From positions 124,001 to 188,000 of the forward strand of contig NZ_JACEFB010000002.1 of assembly GCF_013694095.1 (NCBI RefSeq): DNA of 64,000 nt, read 5' to 3'. Under the pieces are notes generated by a model. It saw only the letters and a program-made list of their open reading frames with translations, was not told the origin of the DNA and did not search any database. The first letter of the stretch is position 1. Every line of letters starts with the position of its first letter. Source of the DNA: Thermogemmata fonticola (GTDB lineage Bacteria > Planctomycetota > Planctomycetia > Gemmatales > Gemmataceae). The position numbers and the translations under genes were made by a program. Positions 29,568 through 39,389 of this stretch are shown here, one piece after another.

Positions 29568-29984
29568 GCCCCCTTCGTCGTCGGACACCGATCTTGAACT
29601 TTGGTTTCCCTTCGGAAGAATAAACATATGTGCGTCGTCCTCATCTGCTTTGGGATGGAAGGTGCCTTGCCTGTGGGAATAGTCCCAGAGGAAACACACG
29701 GGTGTTGTGGGGGGCCAACACGCTGTCCCCATTCTGGTCGAAAAAGGGGTTTTCATAGTCCTGGGATCACAAAATGCTCTGGACTCAGAGTCATACGAAT
29801 GTAGAAAGAGTAATAAAGCACCACTGCCTCTGGGCTGATTGAGCCGTAATGAGGACCTTGTTTGTAGAGGTGCAAGTTCGGCGGTTCCCACTGAGTAAGA
29901 AAGTAGCGGTCGAGGGTCGAAGATTCCACGTGTCCAGTATGTTGGCTGGGGTATGTGCTGAACAGGGATTGAAGGAGCAAGAAC
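29568..29984. other. Intergenic region with possible gene remnant
   Basis: About 417 bases with no intact gene. On the minus strand, one frame (about 30028-29753) and a shifted frame below it read as fairly natural protein sequence, for example DRYFLTQWEPPNLHLYKQG and ENPFFDQNGDSVLAPHN. They are broken by a frame change and overlap rpmG. This may be a decayed gene. Confidence 0.3.
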
Positions 29985-30158
29985 ATGGCCAAGAAAGGGA
30001 AAGAAGCCCGGCATATTGTCAAACTCAAAAGTGAAGTCAGCGAGCATTGTTATTACACCGAGAAGAACAAGAACAACACCAAAGAGCGCTTGCAGTTGCG
30101 TAAGTATGATCCGACGGTGCGCAAGCATGTGATTTACAAGGAAGCTAGCAAGCTATAA
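29985..30158 (+). CDS. rpmG: 50S ribosomal protein L33
   Basis: This short gene encodes 57 residues starting MAKKGKEARHIVKLKSEVSE and ending YKEASKL. The core segments TEKNKNNTKERLQLRKYDP and VRKHVIYKEA are diagnostic for L33. Only one cysteine (Cys22) is present, so this is the zinc-free type rather than the four-cysteine type. AAGGAG (29971-29976) lies eight bases upstream of the ATG. A strong Rho-independent terminator follows at 30180-30220, so it is probably transcribed alone. Confidence 0.95.
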   Translation: MAKKGKEARHIVKLKSEVSEHCYYTEKNKNNTKERLQLRKYDPTVRKHVIYKEASKL

Positions 30159-30179
30159 GGGTGGCAAGAGAGAGGGAAC

Positions 30180-30220
30180 AATCCGTCGGGGTCGTGGACC
30201 ACCCGGCGGATTTTCTGTTT
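30180..30220 (+). terminator. Rho-independent terminator of rpmG
   Basis: The 5' arm AATCCGTCGGG (30180-30190) pairs with CCCGGCGGATT (30202-30212) over 11 bp, with one G-U pair. The loop is 11 bases and is followed by TTTTCTGTTT. It lies 21 bases after the rpmG stop codon. Confidence 0.9.
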
Positions 30221-30249
30221 GTGAACGCACCTCCGGTGAGGGGGCGAAA

Positions 30250-31011
30250 ATGGCTCAGCATACCGACGGGGTGGAGGCCTCGTTGTTGACATGCTGGGAG
30301 GTACGGTGCAAGGTTGCAGGATTACTAGGTGCAGCAGTAGGAGTGGCCTTGCTGCGCGATTGGCGTCCTTCCCTGGCGGCATGGGGAGTGGCCCTGATCC
30401 TGAGTGTCGTCGGTCAACTTCGTTGGCGCCGGCTTTGCGCTCACTTGTTCTTGTTGGGTGGAGCCGCATTGCCTTTTGCTCTGGTGTTGCCGTGGACCTT
30501 GGCCGATGAACGTTCCCCTTGGTGGGAGTGGGGGCCGTTGGCGTTGCATCCCTACGGTGTGGAGGTGGGTGCAGCGATTACTTTGCGGCTCTGGGCGATC
30601 GGTTTGCTCGCGGCCCTCCTGATCCACACGACCCGATGGTCCGAATTGCTCGCAGCGCTGCGACGCCTGGGTTTGCCGGCTTCGTTAGTGTGGATCATCG
30701 CTTTGGCACGGCAGTATGCGCACGTGCTGGCTCAAGAGTATCGCCGTCTGCGTTCCGCCCTGCGATCGCGTGGATTTCGCATGCGGCGAACAGGGCACAG
30801 CTATCGCACCTTGGGCTATGCCTGCGGCGCTCTGGTCGTCCAAAGTGTCGAACGGGCGGAACGGGTCTGGGCTGCCATGCGCTGCCGGGGATTCCAGGGA
30901 GATTTTACTCCCCTGATGTCGCGTGCTTCCTGCCGTTTCCGGGACATTGCCGTCTGCGCCTCGCTTTGGAGCATTATGTTGCTCTTGTGGCTCTGGGATA
31001 CCCAATGGTGA
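30250..31011 (+). CDS. Energy-coupling factor transporter transmembrane (T) component, CbiQ/EcfT-like
   Basis: This 253-residue membrane protein has about five hydrophobic segments and the two cytoplasmic coupling motifs of EcfT/CbiQ: LRSRGF and MRCRGFQG (Ala-Arg-Gly-like boxes). These dock to the ATPase subunits. The segment WIIALARQYAHVLAQEYRRL is typical of the family. GAGGGGG precedes the ATG. The ATPase gene starts right after its stop codon, so the two are translationally linked. No substrate-binding S component (CbiM, BioY, ThiT etc.) is adjacent, so the transported substrate is open. Confidence 0.85.
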   Translation: MAQHTDGVEASLLTCWEVRCKVAGLLGAAVGVALLRDWRPSLAAWGVALILSVVGQLRWRRLCAHLFLLGGAALPFALVLPWTLADERSPWWEWGPLALHPYGVEVGAAITLRLWAIGLLAALLIHTTRWSELLAALRRLGLPASLVWIIALARQYAHVLAQEYRRLRSALRSRGFRMRRTGHSYRTLGYACGALVVQSVERAERVWAAMRCRGFQGDFTPLMSRASCRFRDIAVCASLWSIMLLLWLWDTQW

Positions 31012-31920
31012 ATGCGAGTGGGTGAGGAGCGAAAAAGCATCAGAAGTAGTTCTTCCGAGGGAGTCCTTGCATTGTCTGAGCCAGCACCGCCGGCAAGCGA
31101 GATTGTGGTGCGGGTGGAGCACCTGTCCCATGCTTACCGCCCTTCCGGATGGGTCTTGAAAGACATAAGTTTCCAGGTCCAAGCGGGAGAATGCGTGGCC
31201 GTGGTGGGGCCGAATGGTGCGGGCAAAACAACTCTGTTTTTGCGCTTGGCTGGCCTGCTCCCTGGCGAGGGAGGACAGGTCAACGTTTGCGGTTGGGACC
31301 CTGCAGACCCGCACCAGCGTGCCCAACTTCCGAGCGTGTTGGGAATGGTCTTCCAAAATCCGGAAGACCAGTTGTTTGCTCCCAGCGTTCTGGAGGACGT
31401 GGCTTTTGGACCGCTGAACCTGGGATTATCACCGGATGAGGCCCAAGAACGGGCTTTGACAGCACTGGCTTCCGTGGGGTTCCCTGCCGATAAAGTTCAC
31501 GCACCGCCCTTCCAACTTTCTGGTGGAGACAAACGCCGAGCGGCTCTGGCTGGTGTTCTGGCGATGCAACCGAAGGTCTGGCTTCTGGACGAACCGACCG
31601 CATTTCTGGACCCTCGTGGGCGGCGGGAATTGCTCGCCTTATTGCGAACGTTGCCGGGAGCCAAACTCATCGCTACCCATGATCTGGATTTCGTCCTGGA
31701 GTTGTGCTCGCGGGTTCTGCTCCTCGATGGCGGCCAATTGATGGCTGATGGACCGATCGAGGAGATCTTCGCCGACGATGAGTTGTTAGAGCGCCACGGT
31801 TTGGAAATACCCTGCCGGCGGCGCTGGTTCCAGAGCACGAGCATGACTGCGGATGGGACAAAAACAGGCGCTTCGCTTCGACGCAGTCAAACGACTGCAT
31901 CTCGGAGTGAGGAGCATTGA
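31012..31920 (+). CDS. ECF-type ABC transporter ATP-binding (A) component, CbiO-like
   Basis: This 302-residue ATPase powers the adjacent EcfT-like protein. It has Walker [10 protein letters not shown] (residues 66-74), the Q-loop with [14 protein letters not shown] characteristic of CbiO/EcfA, the signature [12 protein letters not shown] (LSGGQ variant), Walker [14 protein letters not shown] and the H-loop ATHD. The first 30 residues are unlike the family, so the true start may be slightly downstream. It abuts the T-component stop (30250-31011). A Ser/Thr-rich tail of about 25 residues overlaps the next open frame. Confidence 0.9.
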   Translation: MRVGEERKSIRSSSSEGVLALSEPAPPASEIVVRVEHLSHAYRPSGWVLKDISFQVQAGECVAVVGPNGAGKTTLFLRLAGLLPGEGGQVNVCGWDPADPHQRAQLPSVLGMVFQNPEDQLFAPSVLEDVAFGPLNLGLSPDEAQERALTALASVGFPADKVHAPPFQLSGGDKRRAALAGVLAMQPKVWLLDEPTAFLDPRGRRELLALLRTLPGAKLIATHDLDFVLELCSRVLLLDGGQLMADGPIEEIFADDELLERHGLEIPCRRRWFQSTSMTADGTKTGASLRRSQTTASRSEEH

Positions 31921-31969
31921 CGGTTGGGTATTAACCGGTCTAGCTGGGATGGAAAAAGGAAGTGTTACT

Positions 31970-32878
31970 ATGCCGTCCGTATTGTTGACCGAGCCGCCGT
32001 TGCAGCCGCATCATGAGCCGTTTTCGGTGGAGCGCATTTTGCGCCCGTGGCGTGAGATGCCCCGGCGGAGGCACAAAATCATCGCTGTGCTGCCAGCTTA
32101 CAACGCCGAACAGACCCTGGCCGCCACTCTAGCCGACTTCCCGCCCGGTTGCGTGGACGACATCCTGTTGGTCGATGACGGCAGCACGGACGGAACAGTG
32201 GCCCTGGCACGCCGCATGGGACTGAACGTGCTCGTCCATGAACGCAATCGCGGCTACGGTGCGAACCAGAAGACCTGTTATCGTTATTGCTTGGAGCAGG
32301 GGGCGGACATCATTGTGATGATTCACCCCGACTATCAGTACGACGCGCGGATCATACCTCATGCTGTGGCCTTTATCGAGCTGGGGATTTGCGACATCGT
32401 CCTGGGAAACCGAGTCCGCGGGCGGCGGGAGACGCTCCGCTGCGGTATGCCCTGGTGGAAGTACATTAGCAACCGGGCTTTGACCATCTTCGAGAACCTC
32501 TGCTTAGGTCAGAATCTTGGCGAATTCCACAGCGGCTTCCGCGTGTATCGCCGCCAAGTCTTGGAAATGATACCGTTTGAACGAAACAGCGATGACTTCG
32601 TCTTCGACACCCAACTCCTAGTACAAGCGGTGCATTTTGGCTTCCGCCTTGGAGATGTGCCGGTACCTGTGCGATATTTTCCTCAAGCCAGCCAGATCAA
32701 TTTCCGCCGCAGCCTGCGTTACGGCCTACAGACAGTTATGACGGTGGTGCAATATGGCCTGCATCGCCTGCGTTTATGGCGGAGTCCCTTGTTTGAACTA
32801 GCTCGTCGGACAGCAAGCCCAGACAGGGAAGTCAGACCCCCGGACCCCGAACCTGGACAGTGCCGCTCTCTCCTCTAA
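31970..32878 (+). CDS. Family 2 glycosyltransferase
   Basis: This GT-A fold transferase of about 302 residues is of the DPMS/polyprenyl-phosphate-sugar or polysaccharide-synthase type. Motifs are [16 protein letters not shown] at the start, [16 protein letters not shown] (donor-binding DD), [11 protein letters not shown], and [13 protein letters not shown] (DxD-like). No C-terminal membrane helices are evident. The ATG at 31970 is chosen for AAGGAAG seven bases upstream; the open frame starts further up, inside the ATPase gene. Its stop codon overlaps that of the convergent kinase gene (shared CTAA at 32875-32878). Confidence 0.88.
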   Translation: MPSVLLTEPPLQPHHEPFSVERILRPWREMPRRRHKIIAVLPAYNAEQTLAATLADFPPGCVDDILLVDDGSTDGTVALARRMGLNVLVHERNRGYGANQKTCYRYCLEQGADIIVMIHPDYQYDARIIPHAVAFIELGICDIVLGNRVRGRRETLRCGMPWWKYISNRALTIFENLCLGQNLGEFHSGFRVYRRQVLEMIPFERNSDDFVFDTQLLVQAVHFGFRLGDVPVPVRYFPQASQINFRRSLRYGLQTVMTVVQYGLHRLRLWRSPLFELARRTASPDREVRPPDPEPGQCRSLL

Positions 32879-35331
32879 GGGGCCGCCATCGGAATGACTA
32901 CACGGAAGCTGGTATAAGGACTGCGGCTGCCAGCGTATTGTCGTTGGGGCAAGGTTTGTTCGGAGCGGAGGTGGTCGAAAGTCAGCGGATTAGGGAGAGT
33001 GAAGTTGCGGCCCCGCAGGATGATCGCGTCCTGATCGGCAGGAGGATGCTCCAGGTCCCACGGTTGCAGTGCAGCTTGCGAATCGCCGGACAGGAGCATG
33101 CAGGTCCATTCACGGCCATTACCGGCCATGTCCCGTAATCCCAATTCGTTGACATCGCTGTTTCCAGTATCCGCAAGGGTGGGCCGCGGACGGGATTGGG
33201 CGACCCAGACTTGGCTGCCGGGACGGCTGACCGAGGCTCGCTCCAGAGCCAGGTATAACCCCGCTGCGTAGTCCCACTCTGGGGGTGTCGGCAGCCGGCC
33301 GCCGAAGACATTTTGGGCGAAACGCGCCGCTTCCAGGGCAGTCACCCCCGTGACGGGCGCATGCTCTCCGTGCGCCTGTGAATCCGGAGGAACTGTGCCG
33401 CCACCGGCGGCATAAAGCTTATTCCAGACCTTAGTTTCCAGCATGTAAAACGGTGCTGGCATGTTTGGCCCGCTGGCAGGGGCAATGAGCCGGAAATAAG
33501 CCCGTTCTTCACCTACGGGGATGACAATTCTCTCCGCCAGTCGCCGCCCATCGGCCAGTGTGATGACGGCAGATTCCGCGACTGCCTTCGCTCTGGCATG
33601 CGGCAGTGTTAGAGCCAAGGATGATGTGTCCGCGCCTTGGGGGCTGGAAATATCCCGTGAAATGCCATCGCGGCTGTTCTTGGATGGCCCATCGCTGTTT
33701 GAAGTCACTGCTTCGGTCTGGAAGAAGGACAGCCAAGAAGGGAATGTCCACCGGCTGGCAATGGCGGCGGCACCACCGAGAAAAAGCACCACCATACCCA
33801 ATAGGGTAAGCCGCAGTTTCTTCCTCCAGCTCTTCGGCGGCAGGCTGGGTGCTCCGAGTTGAGGAAGCGGCGTCAGCGCTTCTGGGGAGGAGAGTGTGGC
33901 GTCGGGTGTTGCCGCGCTTTGGAAGGTGGAGGCAGAAGCGGGTGATGATCCTGGACGCAGTGTCGAAGAGCGTGGGAACGCAGCCGATTTCTCGCTAGTG
34001 TGGGGCGGCGTCTGGCTAGTCGCGGGGGCTGAGGAGGCCGTGTCAAGGGCAGCGTGGGACGGAGCAGCAATACTAGCGCTCGATACAGCGGCGGCCAAGG
34101 CGCTGACAAAGGCCGTGCAAGTGGGGAATCGTTGGTGAGGATCACGGGCCAACGCCCGTCGCAACACCGCTTGCTCGGTAGGGGAAATCAACGGCTCGAA
34201 TTGATAGTTACCTTCGAGGTGGGCTGCCATCAACTCTTGGAGAGGCAGGAGAGGGAGAGGGGGATGGCCTTGACGCATCTCGATATAAGTGATGGCCAAG
34301 GCGTATTGATCACTCGGTGGGCCGCCCTCTTGCGACCACACTTCCGGGGCCATGTACACTGGGGTGCCGGCGAAGGTATGCATGCTGGCGACGGTTCTGT
34401 CTTGGTGCCAGGCCAGACCGAAATCGCCGACCTTGGCATGCCCATGCAAGAGCAGAATGTTGTCGGGTTTGATATCCCGGTGCACAATGGCGTGTTTGTG
34501 GAGAAAATCCAGCCCTTCCGCGGCCTCCCGGAAGTAACGCAGCAATTCATCGACAGGTATGCCGGGCCGCTGTTCCTCCCGGCAGGCTTGCAGCCGCTTG
34601 CGCAACGTCCCCTCGGCCAGCTCCATCACTATGTACAGCCGCTGTTCGCTGATCCAAAAGTCCTCCGTGGCCAACAGGTAGGGGTGGCGGAGATTTTTGA
34701 TCAACTCCAGGGCGCGGCGTTCGCGGCGGCTCCCGGAATGTTCCGTCGTGTAGGGCAGGATTTTGATCGCCTTTTCGATGCCGCTAGTCTTTTTTCGTGC
34801 AAGCCAGACTTCTCCAAAAGCTCCTCGACCCAATAAGCGGAGCATCTCATATTGGGCGGCAATCACTGTCTCCGATTCCGCGGAAATATCAGACCCCTTC
34901 TCGTGAGGCGCCGACAAAGGAGGGGGCGAAGGGGGACGCGTTGGCGATAGCAAGCGTTCCAAGGCTGGGCGGACTCGCGGAAATTGCAACGGGAAGCGCC
35001 GTTCGATCTCCTGCAATGGGATTGTCTGACCGGCTTGCCGCCGGCAACGATATTCTTCGATGATCAATTGATCAGGGATGTTTTCCAGTGGGCCCAAGAG
35101 CGGAAAACGGTGAATGTAGTCCTCGATGCAGGGGTTTTCCCCTTCCCGCCAGCGATACTCCAAGTCAATGATGACGAGTTCCACCAGGGCTTCCCGCCGA
35201 AGATGCTCCGGAACAGCGGCCAGGTAGATCGTCCAATCGGCTACACTGCCTTTCTGTCGAGCCGCATGGAAGGCATCGGCCGCCATCGAGATTCGGGCGT
35301 TAGGGTCCCAAGACTCAGGAGTGGAGGTCAT
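32875..35331 (-). CDS. Membrane Ser/Thr protein kinase with C-terminal SUMF1-like domain
   Basis: This protein of about 818 residues starts with a planctomycete-type helical N-terminal region (to about 125). A Hanks-type kinase domain follows: GRGAFGEV at 168-175, Lys190 in [13 protein letters not shown] with Asp286, DFG at 303-305 and APE near 328. A long Pro/Ser/Ala linker and one membrane helix ([19 protein letters not shown]) lead to a C-terminal formylglycine-generating-enzyme/SUMF1-like fold: [43 protein letters not shown], and SPYTSFRVV. It probably senses ligands outside via the SUMF1 fold. Catalytic kinase residues are complete. The ATG at 35331 is used. Confidence 0.9.
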   Translation of the reverse strand: MTSTPESWDPNARISMAADAFHAARQKGSVADWTIYLAAVPEHLRREALVELVIIDLEYRWREGENPCIEDYIHRFPLLGPLENIPDQLIIEEYRCRRQAGQTIPLQEIERRFPLQFPRVRPALERLLSPTRPPSPPPLSAPHEKGSDISAESETVIAAQYEMLRLLGRGAFGEVWLARKKTSGIEKAIKILPYTTEHSGSRRERRALELIKNLRHPYLLATEDFWISEQRLYIVMELAEGTLRKRLQACREEQRPGIPVDELLRYFREAAEGLDFLHKHAIVHRDIKPDNILLLHGHAKVGDFGLAWHQDRTVASMHTFAGTPVYMAPEVWSQEGGPPSDQYALAITYIEMRQGHPPLPLLPLQELMAAHLEGNYQFEPLISPTEQAVLRRALARDPHQRFPTCTAFVSALAAAVSSASIAAPSHAALDTASSAPATSQTPPHTSEKSAAFPRSSTLRPGSSPASASTFQSAATPDATLSSPEALTPLPQLGAPSLPPKSWRKKLRLTLLGMVVLFLGGAAAIASRWTFPSWLSFFQTEAVTSNSDGPSKNSRDGISRDISSPQGADTSSLALTLPHARAKAVAESAVITLADGRRLAERIVIPVGEERAYFRLIAPASGPNMPAPFYMLETKVWNKLYAAGGGTVPPDSQAHGEHAPVTGVTALEAARFAQNVFGGRLPTPPEWDYAAGLYLALERASVSRPGSQVWVAQSRPRPTLADTGNSDVNELGLRDMAGNGREWTCMLLSGDSQAALQPWDLEHPPADQDAIILRGRNFTLPNPLTFDHLRSEQTLPQRQYAGSRSPYTSFRVVIPMAAP

Positions 35332-35462
35332 AGCCAATTCAGAGCCTGCGCGTTGGACATCGCCCCCGGTGATTAGAGATTTTCGCTAGTTTCCCTTTCA
35401 TCTTATCACAGATTATGCCAGAGATGCCGAGCCGGGGCGTCAACCGACTTAAGATGATCGGA

Positions 35463-35501
35463 GGCTCCCCCTGCTGACAGAACAAGGGAACAAGGGGAGC
35501 C
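35463..35501 (-). terminator. Possible terminator hairpin after the DUF3467 gene
   Basis: An 8-bp perfect inverted repeat GGCTCCCC / GGGGAGCC with a 23-base loop lies about 30 bases beyond the DUF3467 stop. No T-run follows, so the call is weak. Confidence 0.3.
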
Positions 35502-35530
35502 GGAGGGGGAAATGTGTATATTGTCCCCGC

Positions 35531-35905
35531 TCAGCCGAGAGGTGGCGCAGTGGCCTGCGGATTGTAACGGAGCCGGCGGTTGGGGTCCACCTCGACATAA
35601 CCGAAGACTTGCTCGTGGCGTTGGACCACGACCCGGAGCACTTCGGCTAGCTTCTTCGCCGTTACATAGTTCATGATCAAGCGATGCTTCAGATGGACCG
35701 GTTCGGGTCCATTCGGGCCGATCACCTGAGAATAAACACCGAAGTCCATGAGTACCTCATCCGGATTGCCGGTAACCCGGAAAAAGTTGACGTAGATACT
35801 TTGCATGTCGGTGTCGATGATCGGCACTTGGATCTGTTGTTGTCCCGCCCCTGGATTGGTCTGCGGCGTAGCACCTGGGTTGTTGGCCAGCGATTCTTCG
35901 GTCAT
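35531..35905 (-). CDS. DUF3467 domain protein
   Basis: This small 124-residue protein has a Gln/Pro-rich N-terminus and a core matching DUF3467: YVNFFRVTGNPDEVLMDFG, HLKHRLIMNYVTAKKLAEVL and VVQRHEQVFGYVEVD. Family members are widespread in bacteria, small and cytoplasmic, with no established function. The ATG at 35905 has AAAGGAG upstream. It stands alone between the kinase gene and the esterase-like gene, all on the minus strand. Confidence 0.85.
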   Translation of the reverse strand: MTEESLANNPGATPQTNPGAGQQQIQVPIIDTDMQSIYVNFFRVTGNPDEVLMDFGVYSQVIGPNGPEPVHLKHRLIMNYVTAKKLAEVLRVVVQRHEQVFGYVEVDPNRRLRYNPQATAPPLG

Positions 35906-36017
35906 GTGCGAACTCCTTTCCGGTATGAGGATAAGCCGTCTTTGCTACTATACCACTTTTCCGCCGCATTGCCGAGAAAAGGCAGCGGTTGCCAGGGAAC
36001 AGTCCCGCCTGCAATCG

Positions 36018-38219
36018 TTATTCTCCGACCACTTTGACGCGGAGGAAAGATTGGCCCATTGCCTTCTGCCATTGCAAGGTCCAGCGCCAGTGGTCTTGAT
36101 CGGAGGCTTGCGCCAAATGCAGGACGATCGGCCGAGGCGCCAGCAGCGCCAAAGCTTGCGGCACATCGAGGACGCGCAGCACGTTTAGGAAAATGGGTTC
36201 CTCGCGATGGGAGGGAGGCAGGTACCACAAATCTAAGCTGGATACGGCGGGTTCAAAGAGAGCGGCGTACAGGGCCAGACCTGCTGCGGTGCGTTCCCCT
36301 TGCAAAGTCAGGCGTGCCTTCCGGCAATCCTCCAAGCTTTGCAGGGCCGCCAATGCGCGGCGGACATCCCAGACCCGCTGCCCGTCCACGGTTTGTCCCA
36401 ACAGGGCAAAGCGCCGGCGGATTTGCGTGTCCGTAACGCTGCCGGCTTCGGCCCAGCGTGTGACACCGATGCCGCGGGGGGCGATAGCGGCAAAGGCCAC
36501 CTTCTGTTGCAGCACCACGGCCCGGTTTTGCTGATAAAGCTTATCATCGCGGCGAAACTTGGGCCGGACTTGCAGCACGGCAGCGTATTCCGGTCCCAAG
36601 CTAGCACACCAGCGATGCCAACCAGCCTCATCGAGGACACTTAGAATCACCTCCTGCGGCGGCGGTCCCTCAGCGGCAGTGAGCACAAACAACCTCAAGC
36701 GAATGGCGGGTTCGGGGGTGAAGTCCATGGCGCGGAGGCGCAAGCCATCGTGGCGCACATCCGCCACAAGCTCTGCATCCAGCGGACCTGGCTGGGTTGG
36801 CCAGCCCGCGAAGACCTGCTCCTGCAATTGTTTCAGCCATTGCGGCCGTTTCTGTTGCCACCATGCGGCAGTGGCTTCCGGCTTATCCGGTAGGGTGTTT
36901 TCGGCCACAGGGACGAATGACTCGTGAATCTTCTCATTGCGGCGCTGTTGGGGCAGTTGGTCGAAAACTTTTAGTTTCTGGGGTGGCAGCGGCGGGGGCA
37001 GATCATCTTGCACCATGGTTGTGGTGTCATTGCGGAGCCAGCGCTGCATCCATCGGTTGATACCGATACGAAGTTCGGGGGTGTCTTTGTGGGGGCCGCG
37101 GGTTTCCAGCAACTGGAACTTTTCCTCGGCGTTGTAGAGGGCATAAACCTTGCGGACTTTCTCCGCGAGACGCCGATAGCCGGCGACGGGGAAGATGTCA
37201 TCATTGTCCGAGTTGCCGAGCAGCAGAGGTCGGGGTGCCACCAGGGCTGCTACTTGGGCAAAATCCCAGCGATAAGTGTTGATGAAGAACATGCAATCGC
37301 AATGGCCGGCGATTACGCCAGTGGCCAGACGAGGTACCGCCCCTTCGCAAACCTGGGCTTGTAAATCGGCAATACCCGCGACGGGAACGGCACAGGCTAC
37401 ACGCTCATCGGCAGCAGCTAGCCACCAACTGTAGGCTCCTCCGCCACTGCGGCCAGTGATCCCGATGCGCCGCCGATCCACTTCCGGTCGGCTTTCCAGA
37501 TAGTCCAAGGCGCGCATTCCGTTCCACAATTCCACTCCCGCGGGCGTGTACCCACGAGCTTGCCACCACCACATCTTTTCCCGGTACGTGCCGTGATGCA
37601 GACCCTGAATCTCCCCTAATTGCAACGTGTCAATGACTAGACAAACATACCCATGGGCTGCAAACCACGCCGGATGGTACTGATAATAGACCTTGCTTCC
37701 ATAGGAGATACCATCTTGAACCACATTCCCATGACCGCACAAATACAGGATCGCAGGATACTTCTCCAAGGGATTCCCCGACGCCGGCCGTTTCGGTAGA
37801 TACAGGTTGGCTGTCACATATAGGCCAGGTAACGACTGGAAATGGAGCTTCTCGACGATGTACAGATCGGCCTCGATCCGGCCTGTGATCACCGGCAGGA
37901 GGGGTGTTTTCTCAGGCAAAGGCCATAGTCCCATCATGTCGAGGAATTGCTGGCGCAATTGGAGCCGGCGTTTTTCCCACTCCTGCCGTGTGGTCAGATC
38001 GGACAAGCATTTCTGCTGGATTTGGCGCACCTGATTGCGGAAGTATTCCGCAATCATGGCAGCGCCCCGGCCATAGGGGTCAGGGGTACCTGCGCTTTCC
38101 CCGCTCTCTGGCCCCGGAGGTTGAGCACGAAGTGTAGATAATAGCCAGCACGAGCCAAATGCCAACAGCAACGGGATCCAGCGCACGGGCCAGACTTTCG
38201 TGAGGAAGCAGCGATTCAT
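36018..38219 (-). CDS. Exported alpha/beta-hydrolase (acetyl-xylan-esterase/dienelactone-hydrolase-like), possibly two-domain
   Basis: This protein of about 733 residues has a signal peptide (VWPVRWIPLLLAFGSCWLLSTLRAQ). The alpha/beta-hydrolase domain carries GHGNVVQDG as the oxyanion region, GITGRSGGGAYSWW with the nucleophile Ser258, DNDDIFPVAG with the candidate acid, and GPHKDTPE with the candidate His. This resembles the acetyl-xylan-esterase-like and BAAT-related families common in planctomycetes. After about residue 430, a second region (FDFTPEPAIRLRL-like, ending with ALLAPRPIVLHLA) looks like a degenerate repeat of the fold without a clear nucleophile. The ATG at 38219 begins just before the signal peptide. 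Confidence 0.8.
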   Translation of the reverse strand: MNRCFLTKVWPVRWIPLLLAFGSCWLLSTLRAQPPGPESGESAGTPDPYGRGAAMIAEYFRNQVRQIQQKCLSDLTTRQEWEKRRLQLRQQFLDMMGLWPLPEKTPLLPVITGRIEADLYIVEKLHFQSLPGLYVTANLYLPKRPASGNPLEKYPAILYLCGHGNVVQDGISYGSKVYYQYHPAWFAAHGYVCLVIDTLQLGEIQGLHHGTYREKMWWWQARGYTPAGVELWNGMRALDYLESRPEVDRRRIGITGRSGGGAYSWWLAAADERVACAVPVAGIADLQAQVCEGAVPRLATGVIAGHCDCMFFINTYRWDFAQVAALVAPRPLLLGNSDNDDIFPVAGYRRLAEKVRKVYALYNAEEKFQLLETRGPHKDTPELRIGINRWMQRWLRNDTTTMVQDDLPPPLPPQKLKVFDQLPQQRRNEKIHESFVPVAENTLPDKPEATAAWWQQKRPQWLKQLQEQVFAGWPTQPGPLDAELVADVRHDGLRLRAMDFTPEPAIRLRLFVLTAAEGPPPQEVILSVLDEAGWHRWCASLGPEYAAVLQVRPKFRRDDKLYQQNRAVVLQQKVAFAAIAPRGIGVTRWAEAGSVTDTQIRRRFALLGQTVDGQRVWDVRRALAALQSLEDCRKARLTLQGERTAAGLALYAALFEPAVSSLDLWYLPPSHREEPIFLNVLRVLDVPQALALLAPRPIVLHLAQASDQDHWRWTLQWQKAMGQSFLRVKVVGE

Positions 38220-38374
38220 GGCGGGAACTCCGTGACCAGGTTTATCAGGGGGGATGTTCCCGATGGTACAACCTATGCGGACGAAATGAAAGAGGGGAAG
38301 TGGAAAAAAGCGTTGCTGCTCAGGCAATGACACGATGGCAGCTAGAATTCTTCCTCGCCTGTGGTCCCTGTTAC

Positions 38375-39109
38375 TCATTTCTTGCTGGCAGCCGAGATGT
38401 ACTTTTCCGGATTGGCGTAGAACTCGTCACGGCACCCTGTGCAACAGACAAAGTACTGCTTGCCTTGGTAGGTGACGGGAATAGTTGCCGCTCCTCCGGA
38501 AACAATGCATTCCGGGGCCTTTTTGCCCGCGGCGAACGACTCTCCCACTCGATTCCCCTGGAATCCCAAGACATTCAGGAATATCCCTCGCCCTCCTTCT
38601 TGCCGGTCATAGCGAACCTGGAAGCGTACTCCCTCGGCCAGTGTAGTCATCGTGATGCGATGGACATCTCCGGCAGCATCTTTACTCTCGACTTTGAGGG
38701 TGCCACGAATGACTTTGCCTCGAAGGTCAAGCTTTTTTTTCTCCACGGTCTGGAGCAAAAGGCGGTATTGCTTCGCTGCCACATCGTAGGTCACTTGCCC
38801 CGAAGTGAAATACTTGCCTTTGCCCTGAGCAAATTCCACTTTCAGGCATGGCCCCGCAGGTGGAAAGTGCCAGTTCCAGCGGACAGTTTCCTTCCAGGCT
38901 TCCAGTTTCCCTCCCGTCTTCCGGGTCGCTTCCAAATTCCATTCCCCGATGAAGCCTTGTAATTCTTGCAAGGCGAGCTTGATGGCTTCGACTTCCTGAG
39001 GCGTGGCTGGACGGCTTGTTTGGGCTACGCCGTTGCTTCCAGCACACAGGAAGACCCAAAAGCCAGAAGCAACTCCCAAGGACAGGTGGGCAAACCAGCG
39101 AGCCAGCAT
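38375..39109 (-). CDS. Exported protein with C-terminal YHS metal-binding-like domain
   Basis: This protein of about 244 residues has a signal peptide (WFAHLSLGVASGFWVFLCAGSNGVAQ). A lipocalin/DUF1579-like middle part follows (LQGFIGEWNLEATRKTGGK...). The C-terminal 45 residues carry a YHS/TRASH-type pattern: PECIVSGGAATIPVTYQGK, then FVCCTGCRDEFYANPEKYI. The three cysteines in CIV and CCTGC could bind Cu or another soft metal. The ATG at 39109 is chosen for GGAG seven bases upstream. Function of the combination is unknown to me; the YHS call is by pattern. Confidence 0.75.
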   Translation of the reverse strand: MLARWFAHLSLGVASGFWVFLCAGSNGVAQTSRPATPQEVEAIKLALQELQGFIGEWNLEATRKTGGKLEAWKETVRWNWHFPPAGPCLKVEFAQGKGKYFTSGQVTYDVAAKQYRLLLQTVEKKKLDLRGKVIRGTLKVESKDAAGDVHRITMTTLAEGVRFQVRYDRQEGGRGIFLNVLGFQGNRVGESFAAGKKAPECIVSGGAATIPVTYQGKQYFVCCTGCRDEFYANPEKYISAASKK

Positions 39110-39389
39110 GGTTATTCTCCGCTCAAGCCCGAAGACTAACTCTTTCCTCACTAGTTATAGGACGGCCAATCAGCAATTTTTGTTCCTGCGTTCTCCTCAG
39201 TCCTGGGGAAATGGGGTGCATCTGTAAGTCAAGGAGATCCCTGAACCGACTTAGTTAGCATCACAGAACAAATGCCCTGCGAAGGTGGGTTGGTCGCTGA
39301 AGATGTATCCTGGAGCTGAACCCCGTGGTTGCATCCGTGCATAGCAAGGGAAACCGAGGCAGAAAGAGAACGTGTTGGGGAGGGGGAGG

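Noticed and set aside
29727-30028. Possible selenocysteine reading through the TGA near 29753 on the minus strand
   Set aside because: No recognisable motif is restored downstream and no Cys-containing family is evident, unlike the HMA gene.
29409-30128. A 239-codon minus-strand frame over the end of the kinase-like gene and rpmG
   Set aside because: It overlaps rpmG completely and the preceding gene partly; the product is Ser/Arg-rich without domain features.
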